Assembly: GCA_031272405.1 (NCBI GenBank) | Contig: JAISTW010000042.1 | Coordinates: 1-37,899 of the forward strand | Direction of reading: 5' to 3' | Length of the DNA stretch: 37,899 bases | Source: Desulfovibrio sp. | Lineage (GTDB): Bacteria; Desulfobacterota; Desulfovibrionia; Desulfovibrionales; Desulfovibrionaceae | Shown here: piece by piece, positions 33,909 to 37,899 of the stretch | Position numbering within the stretch: position 1 is the first letter of the stretch | Layout of the letters: each line of letters starts with the position of its first letter | Notes under the pieces: model-generated | Seen by the model: only the letters and a program-made list of their open reading frames with translations | Databases searched by the model: none | Told to the model about the DNA's origin: nothing | Position numbers and translations under genes: made by a program

Positions 33909-34453
33909 CGCTGAAAGACATTTTCCTCAAGGTTTTGCGCCGCGCCCATTCCGACGCCCACGGGACGGGCGTGGCGCTGTTTGAGCAGACAGGCGATGTG
34001 ATCAGGGCCGAGCAGCTTCTTAAAGATGCCGGAATCCCGGTCGCGGTAAAGGCCCCTCCATCTCACATGCGCAAGGGCTGCGATCTTGCCATCGAATACC
34101 GTCTGGAACAGGAACCTTTTCTCCGCGGCATTTTTGACGCCAACAACCTCCGTCCTCTGGGATTTTTCCCTGTCACGGAGGATTTGCCGGGACCAGCGTC
34201 CCTGTTTGCGCATAAGGATTTCGGAGAGTACATGATGGTCAGGGCGGCGAACATGAAAATCACCATTGAAAAGGTTTCGGGACGCATCGTCAATGTTTCC
34301 GGCGGAGGATGCCCGGATGTTCCCCATCTGGCGCGTATTCTCGTCAACCAGACGCTTGGGGAAGCGGAACCGCCCAGAAAGAAGGGGCAAAGCTTGTGCG
34401 CCTATGCTTTGCATCTAGCTTTCGAGGAGGCGAAACGTCTGTGGAATGGCTGA
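33905..34453 (+). CDS. DUF3343 protein with extra C-terminal domain
   Basis: Starting at the GTG overlapping the TusA stop, this is 182 residues. Residues about 22-68 match DUF3343: GVALFEQTGDVIRAEQLLKD, GIPVAVKAPPS, and C59 in RKGCDLAIEYRLEQE, the family's invariant Cys. DUF3343 is often beside TusA-like and selenium-related genes, and probably accepts or shields a chalcogen on its Cys (inference). A further 110 residues with VNVSGGGCPDVPHLA and SLCAYALHLA are not part of DUF3343 and I do not recognise them. The ATG start at 33848 lies inside the TusA gene and is rejected. Confidence 0.8.
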   Translation: MTLKDIFLKVLRRAHSDAHGTGVALFEQTGDVIRAEQLLKDAGIPVAVKAPPSHMRKGCDLAIEYRLEQEPFLRGIFDANNLRPLGFFPVTEDLPGPASLFAHKDFGEYMMVRAANMKITIEKVSGRIVNVSGGGCPDVPHLARILVNQTLGEAEPPRKKGQSLCAYALHLAFEEAKRLWNG

Positions 34454-35295
34454 TTTGCGGAACCGTGCCGGAGGAATGCCCCTGTCGGCTGTGCCGCGCC
34501 AGGATATCCGAAGGAGGGCGCGAACTCACGCTGGAAAGCGGCGAAGGCCGAACCGATGTTTCCGTGGCCAGGGGAACGGCCGCATTGGCGGCGGCATACG
34601 CCATTATGGCGGACATTTTGGATATTCCCCCGCCCCTTGTCCTGTTGGCAGGAGACGACGGCGGCGGTGAGGGCAGTCGCCAGGTCTATCGCTTTTTGCA
34701 CGAACAGGGTCTTCCCACTGTACGGGGGATAATTTTTCATTACTTCTGGCCGGATGTGGACTGGCACAACAGGCTTCTGCTACGCCTGGAAACCATCGCG
34801 CCGAAGCCGTTGCTGTGCGCCGACGCCGGTTTTATGTACGCAGCCAAAATGAGCGGCTATGCGGCCTCCTATGATCTCTTCTTTCCGGATGCCGGAGAAT
34901 TGGCTTTTCTGGCCGACGAAAAGGCGCCTCATCCCTTTTATACTAGAGGTTTTATTTTGTCCGAGGACAACCGCGCCCCGGAACTTGCCCGACGGGCGCA
35001 TACGCATGAAAACGCCGCGTTGAGCATGCTGGTCAAGGGAAGCACCGACTACATAATCCAGAGCGGGGAGGTGACGGCAAGCGTCAGCCAGCCCAATATT
35101 CCGGAACTGGAAGCTGTGGGTGGCACAGGCGATACCCTGGCTGGAATCGCTTGCGCCCTGCTTTGCGCCGGATTGCCCATGGGAGAAGCATTGACCAGAG
35201 CCGCCCTTGTCAATCGACGCATGGGAGCGCTGGCGCGGCCGACGCCTGCCGCCGACATCGCTTCCCTTTTGGCCTTTCTTCCCCAGGCCGCGTGA
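34441..35295 (+). CDS. Ribokinase-fold protein like NAD(P)H-hydrate dehydratase, with Cys-rich N-terminus
   Basis: From GTG 34441 (GAGGAGG 10 bases before) this is 284 residues and overlaps the previous gene by 13. The C-terminal half resembles the YjeF-C/NNRD kinase fold: SMLVKGSTDYIIQSG, then the anion-hole motif GGTGDTLAGIACALL at 227 with the catalytic Asp. The N-terminal region is not typical of NNRD: it has C6, C13, C15 and C18 in ICGTVPEECPCRLC, looking like a metal or chalcogen site. A role in repairing NAD(P)HX is possible but the operon context makes a specialised role in selenium/sulfur handling more attractive (inference). Confidence 0.75.
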   Translation: MEWLICGTVPEECPCRLCRARISEGGRELTLESGEGRTDVSVARGTAALAAAYAIMADILDIPPPLVLLAGDDGGGEGSRQVYRFLHEQGLPTVRGIIFHYFWPDVDWHNRLLLRLETIAPKPLLCADAGFMYAAKMSGYAASYDLFFPDAGELAFLADEKAPHPFYTRGFILSEDNRAPELARRAHTHENAALSMLVKGSTDYIIQSGEVTASVSQPNIPELEAVGGTGDTLAGIACALLCAGLPMGEALTRAALVNRRMGALARPTPAADIASLLAFLPQAA

Positions 35296-35387
35296 TTCCT
35301 CTCAAGGAGGGGGAAGGGAGTGTCGTCATCCGTCCCTGCAGGGCAATGTTTTGCCGTTCAATGTCGGGGGCAAATATCCGCCGTGCA

Positions 35388-35417
35388 TTGACCTGAACGT
35401 AAAAAATGTGGCATATT
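35388..35417 (+). promoter_or_regulatory. Possible internal promoter before the CoA-disulfide-reductase-like gene
   Basis: TTGACC (35388-35393) with CATATT (35412-35417), spaced 18, or GCATAT spaced 17. Transcription would begin near 35424, inside the hairpin described next. The 178-base gap also contains a ribosome-site-like AAGGAGGGGGAAGGGAG after the previous stop, with no ORF behind it. Confidence 0.4.
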
Positions 35418-35422
35418 CACAG

Positions 35423-35458
35423 CGGCGCATTTTTCACCTGATCTTGCGCCGGTTTTTT
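35423..35458 (+). terminator. Terminator-like hairpin just before the disulfide-reductase-like gene
   Basis: CGGCGCA (35423-35429) pairs with TGCGCCG (35445-35451) around a 15-base loop, then G and TTTTTT (35453-35458), only 16 bases before ATG 35475. It either ends the yedE transcript, with partial read-through, or acts as a leader attenuator for the next gene. Confidence 0.65.
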
Positions 35459-35474
35459 CAGCAAGGAGACGAAC

Positions 35475-37187
35475 ATGCCGAAAAACATCCTGATTGTGGG
35501 CGGCGTGGCTCTTGGCCCCAAGGCGGCCTGCCGCTGCAAACGCCTAGCCCCGGACGCCGCAGTGACTGTCATTGATGAAAACCGCTATATTTCCTACGGG
35601 GGCTGCGGCATCCCATACTATGTGTCCGGAGAGGTGAACAGCCTGGACGACCTGCGAGCCACTCCCTACCATACCGTGCGCGATCCGGAATTTTTCAGGA
35701 CAATGAAAGACGTGACCGTGCGCACACAGACGCGCGCTCTGAGTATTGACCGCGCGGCGAAAAAACTGCTCGTCAGGGATCTCGTCAGCGGGCAAGAGGA
35801 AAATCTGCCCTACGACAAGCTCCTTCTGGCCACTGGCGCCCGTCCGCGCATCCCACCTGTGGAAGGCCGCGACCTTGAAGGCGTGTTTTCACTGACCAGA
35901 CTGGAAGCCGCCGAGACGATACGGACAGCCTGCCGAAACGGGGCCGTCAGCAAGGCCGTCATTGTCGGCGGCGGATTTATAGGTCTGGAAGCCGCCGTCG
36001 CCCTTGCCGACATGTGGGGCGTCAAGGTCAGCGTTGTTGAAATGGCCGACCACCTGCTGCCGGGCGCGCTTTCCCCCGATCTTGCCCGCATGGCGGGCCA
36101 TGATTGCCAAAGTCATGGCGTTGACGTCTTCACATCTGAAAAAGTCGTCCGCATCCTGGGCAAGGACGGGGCCGTCTGCGGCGTGACCACGGAAAAACGT
36201 AAACTGCTCTGCGAACTGGTCATCTTTGCGGCCGGCTTTATCCCCAACAGCGATCTGGCCAGAGAGGCCGGCCTCAAGGTGACGTCTTTCGGCGCCGTGC
36301 CTGTGGACGAACACATGCGTACCTCGGACGCGGATATCTACGCCGGCGGCGACTGCGCCTCCATAAAAAACATCATCACCGGGCAGGACGGCTATCTGCC
36401 TCTGGGCAGTATGGCCAATCGTCAGGGACGTGTCATCGGCACAAATCTTGTCGGCGGTTCAGCGACATTCCCCGGTTACGTCGGAACATGGGCGGTCAAA
36501 CTCTTTGATCTCTCTTTTTGCGGGGCCGGACTGACAGTCGAGAGCGCAAAAAAAGCCGCTTTTGACGCGATTGGGGTCAGCGTGGAACAGTTGGACCGCG
36601 CCCATTTCTATCCGGAAAAGAGCATGATGGGGCTCAGTCTGGTCGTGGACAGGAAGGATGGCCGTGTACTGGGCATTCAGGGCGCCGGCCCTGACGGGGA
36701 TACCCTCAAGGCCCGCGTGGACGCCGTAGCGGGGCTGCTCCAGTATGCCAAACCTTCCGTTGCGGACATCTCCAACCTTGAAGTCGGCTATGCCCCGCCC
36801 TTCGCCGCGGCTATGGACATCGTCAATGCCGTCGCCAACGTCACGGAAAACGTGCTGGCTGGGCGTTTCCAGCCTGTCACGGCAGACGCGTTCATGGATA
36901 TGTGGATCAACAGAACGAAAAACGGCGTCTTCTTCATTGACGCCCGCCCGGCGGCCGCCGGCAAGGCCGTGGAAGCGAAGCAGCCGGACTGGCACTCCAT
37001 TCCCCTGGAAGAGATCGGAGCGCGCATCGCCGAAGTGCCCAAGGACAAGCCGGTGGCCCTTATCTGCAATACTGGTCTGCGCGCATACGACGGCGTGCTG
37101 GTGCTGGCCCGCAACGGCGTAAAAAACGTCGTCAACGCAATGGGCGGCATGCAGGCGCTGAAGAAGATGGGTCTGAATCCGGTCTGA
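35475..37187 (+). CDS. CoA-disulfide / persulfide reductase fused to rhodanese domain
   Basis: This 570-residue fusion consists of an FAD/NAD(P)H disulfide reductase (1-450) and a C-terminal rhodanese domain (about 475-570). The FAD loop is ILIVGGVALGPKAA; the single redox Cys C44 lies in SYGGCGIPYYVSG, typical of CoA-disulfide reductase and NADH-dependent persulfide reductases (CDR-RHD, Npsr). The NAD loop IVGGGFIGLEAA and the FAD-binding YAGGDCA follow. The rhodanese Cys is C531 in ICNTGLRAYDG. It would reduce CoA persulfides or polysulfide; with the YedE/TusA genes ahead it may reduce a selenium carrier (inference). AAGGAGA precedes the ATG. Confidence 0.92.
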   Translation: MPKNILIVGGVALGPKAACRCKRLAPDAAVTVIDENRYISYGGCGIPYYVSGEVNSLDDLRATPYHTVRDPEFFRTMKDVTVRTQTRALSIDRAAKKLLVRDLVSGQEENLPYDKLLLATGARPRIPPVEGRDLEGVFSLTRLEAAETIRTACRNGAVSKAVIVGGGFIGLEAAVALADMWGVKVSVVEMADHLLPGALSPDLARMAGHDCQSHGVDVFTSEKVVRILGKDGAVCGVTTEKRKLLCELVIFAAGFIPNSDLAREAGLKVTSFGAVPVDEHMRTSDADIYAGGDCASIKNIITGQDGYLPLGSMANRQGRVIGTNLVGGSATFPGYVGTWAVKLFDLSFCGAGLTVESAKKAAFDAIGVSVEQLDRAHFYPEKSMMGLSLVVDRKDGRVLGIQGAGPDGDTLKARVDAVAGLLQYAKPSVADISNLEVGYAPPFAAAMDIVNAVANVTENVLAGRFQPVTADAFMDMWINRTKNGVFFIDARPAAAGKAVEAKQPDWHSIPLEEIGARIAEVPKDKPVALICNTGLRAYDGVLVLARNGVKNVVNAMGGMQALKKMGLNPV

Positions 37188-37190
37188 CGG

Positions 37191-37253
37191 CGCAACATGA
37201 GGAGGTTACCGAGGCTGGACTCATCACAGCTTTGTCGCTGATGTTGCGTTTTT
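37191..37253 (+). terminator. Long-range hairpin with T5 after the disulfide-reductase-like gene
   Basis: CGCAACAT (37191-37198), starting 3 bases after the stop, pairs with ATGTTGCG (37241-37248) and is followed by TTTTT (37249-37253). The 42-base interior can form a smaller CAGC/GCTG hairpin. Probably the operon terminator; the large interior also contains a GAGGAGG element. Confidence 0.6.
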
Positions 37254-37264
37254 GAATTCAGATG

Positions 37265-37297
37265 GACGACGGCGCGGGCATGTTCCGCGCCGCCGTC
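37265..37297. repeat. GC-rich inverted repeat without T-run
   Basis: A 13-bp stem with one mismatch (37265-37277 with 37285-37297) around a 7-base loop. No T-run follows on either strand. It follows closely on the preceding terminator. The rest of 37298-37511 holds no gene I can support; two short overlapping ORFs there have no family features. Confidence 0.55.
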
Positions 37298-37511
37298 GGG
37301 GGCTGGTATCCGCTCAGATACCAAGGAAGGGGTGTAACAAACCGGTAATCCAAGCCAGCTTGTAACGGTAAGGGCAAATTATCGCGTGCCAAGCAAAAGT
37401 TCTGTCGCGCCAGCAACATTAGGCAAAGAAAATTCCTTTGCAACGTTCCGTAGCGGTTTGTGGTATTCAACGATTCGCAAAGCTGTGTCAAGAAAGCGTG
37501 GATTGGATAAA

Positions 37512-37562
37512 AATGAGGCTTCACAAGCGTTTATGCATCTTATGAAGCCTCATTGTATTTTT
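37512..37562. terminator. Bidirectional terminator beside tRNA-Cys
   Basis: A perfect 12-bp stem, AATGAGGCTTCA (37512-37523) with TGAAGCCTCATT (37543-37554), has GTATTTTT on the right side and, on the minus strand, ATTTTTATCC after the stem. It lies just downstream of the minus-strand tRNA-Cys gene and is well placed to end its transcript. Confidence 0.8.
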
Positions 37563-37565
37563 CTC

Positions 37566-37639
<74 letters not shown>

Positions 37640-37783
37640 GCGGTGGAACGGGGAAAAGGCCCGACCACCGTGAATCTCTATCCTATTGGACTGCGCTTGG
37701 CAAGAAGAAATTTATGGCCTGTCTTTTGGCGGTTCACGCATGCGGGAAAATCGTCCGCTTTTCATTTGCCTTCGTATGCGCTA

Positions 37784-37899
37784 GGGCGTGTTAACACTAT
37801 TTAAGGGCCATCACGATGAGAGCAAAAACGACAAAGCCACGGTATACGGTCGCCAACTTGTCAAATCGCGTGAAGACACGCCGAAATCCCTTGAGTTTG
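37784..37899 (-). mobile_element. End of an IS5-like insertion sequence (partial)
   Basis: The sequence GGGCGTGTTAACACTATT from about 37784 resembles terminal inverted repeats of IS5-family elements and sits just outside the transposase stop; CTAG at 37781-37784 could be the target site. The rest of the element lies beyond the window. Between the tRNA and the IS, 37640-37780 contains only a small CGGTGG/CCACCG dyad. Confidence 0.65.
37797..37899 (-). CDS. IS5-family transposase, C-terminal end (partial)
   Basis: The minus strand is open from the right edge to a TAG at 37799-37797, coding for 33 residues that include FRRVFTRFDKLATVYRGF and FALIVMALK. This matches the C-terminal end of IS5-family DDE transposases, in which an R-(V/I)-(F/A)-(T/S)-R-(Y/F)-(D/E)-K block is followed by a hydrophobic FxALI helix. 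Only the last part is visible, so whether the element is intact cannot be said. Confidence 0.78.
   Translation of the reverse strand, partial: KLKGFRRVFTRFDKLATVYRGFVVFALIVMALK

Overview
The window looks like a chromosome segment of a Desulfovibrionaceae sulfate reducer (Desulfovibrio sensu lato). The main evidence is a 909-residue molybdenum aldehyde oxidoreductase whose eight [2Fe-2S] cysteines sit at the same residue numbers I recall for the D. gigas MOP protein. A conserved gene train behind it matches, from memory, the DVU_1551-DVU_1559 region of D. vulgaris. A split glycine decarboxylase (gcvPA/gcvPB) and a putative selenium-uptake operon around a YedE-type membrane protein also fit. 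GC is high and genes are tightly packed.

Layout. 1-1833: a partial basic protein and an AAA ATPase fused to a PD-(D/E)XK nuclease-like domain, which looks accessory. 1926-3226: HAD phosphatase, YggT and DUF465 genes. 3270-6541: ilvB-ilvN-ilvC for branched-chain amino acids, ending in a GC-rich terminator. 6655-14580 (minus): an eight-gene run transcribed in the order cyclophilin, mnmA, tatD, lplA, gcvT, gcvH, gcvPA, gcvPB. Lipoate ligase therefore sits directly ahead of its probable target, GcvH; the L-protein is absent here. 14727-17103 (plus): Bax-inhibitor-like membrane protein, its terminator, then murJ.

17138-25921 (minus): the MOP cluster. mop is followed by a dicluster/CCG-domain redox protein, a two-CxxC mini-protein, a SAM methyltransferase, a C_GCAxxG_C_C protein, an AMP-dependent ligase, a MobA/MocA-like nucleotidyltransferase and a histidine phosphatase. 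Six of the seven junctions after mop are start/stop overlaps, so this is very probably one dedicated functional unit. I regard it as the best candidate for a poorly described system: maturation, cofactor supply or electron transfer for the aldehyde oxidoreductase.

26173-28552 (minus): flgI and an flgJ-like rod protein with a repeat-bearing low-complexity tail, behind a good sigma-54 promoter. 28806-32295: HD-domain protein, 6-phosphofructokinase, and methylthioadenosine/purine phosphorylase.

32350-37187 (plus): a selenium/sulfur-trafficking operon of yedE, a TusA-like protein, a DUF3343 protein, an NAD(P)HX-dehydratase-like kinase-fold protein, and a CoA-disulfide-reductase/rhodanese fusion. 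The yedE leader holds a four-codon ORF ending in UGA, followed at SECIS-like spacing by a terminator hairpin whose loop starts GGU. This is a possible selenium-responsive attenuator. 37566-37639 (minus) is tRNA-Cys(GCA), and the right edge holds the end of an IS5-like transposase.
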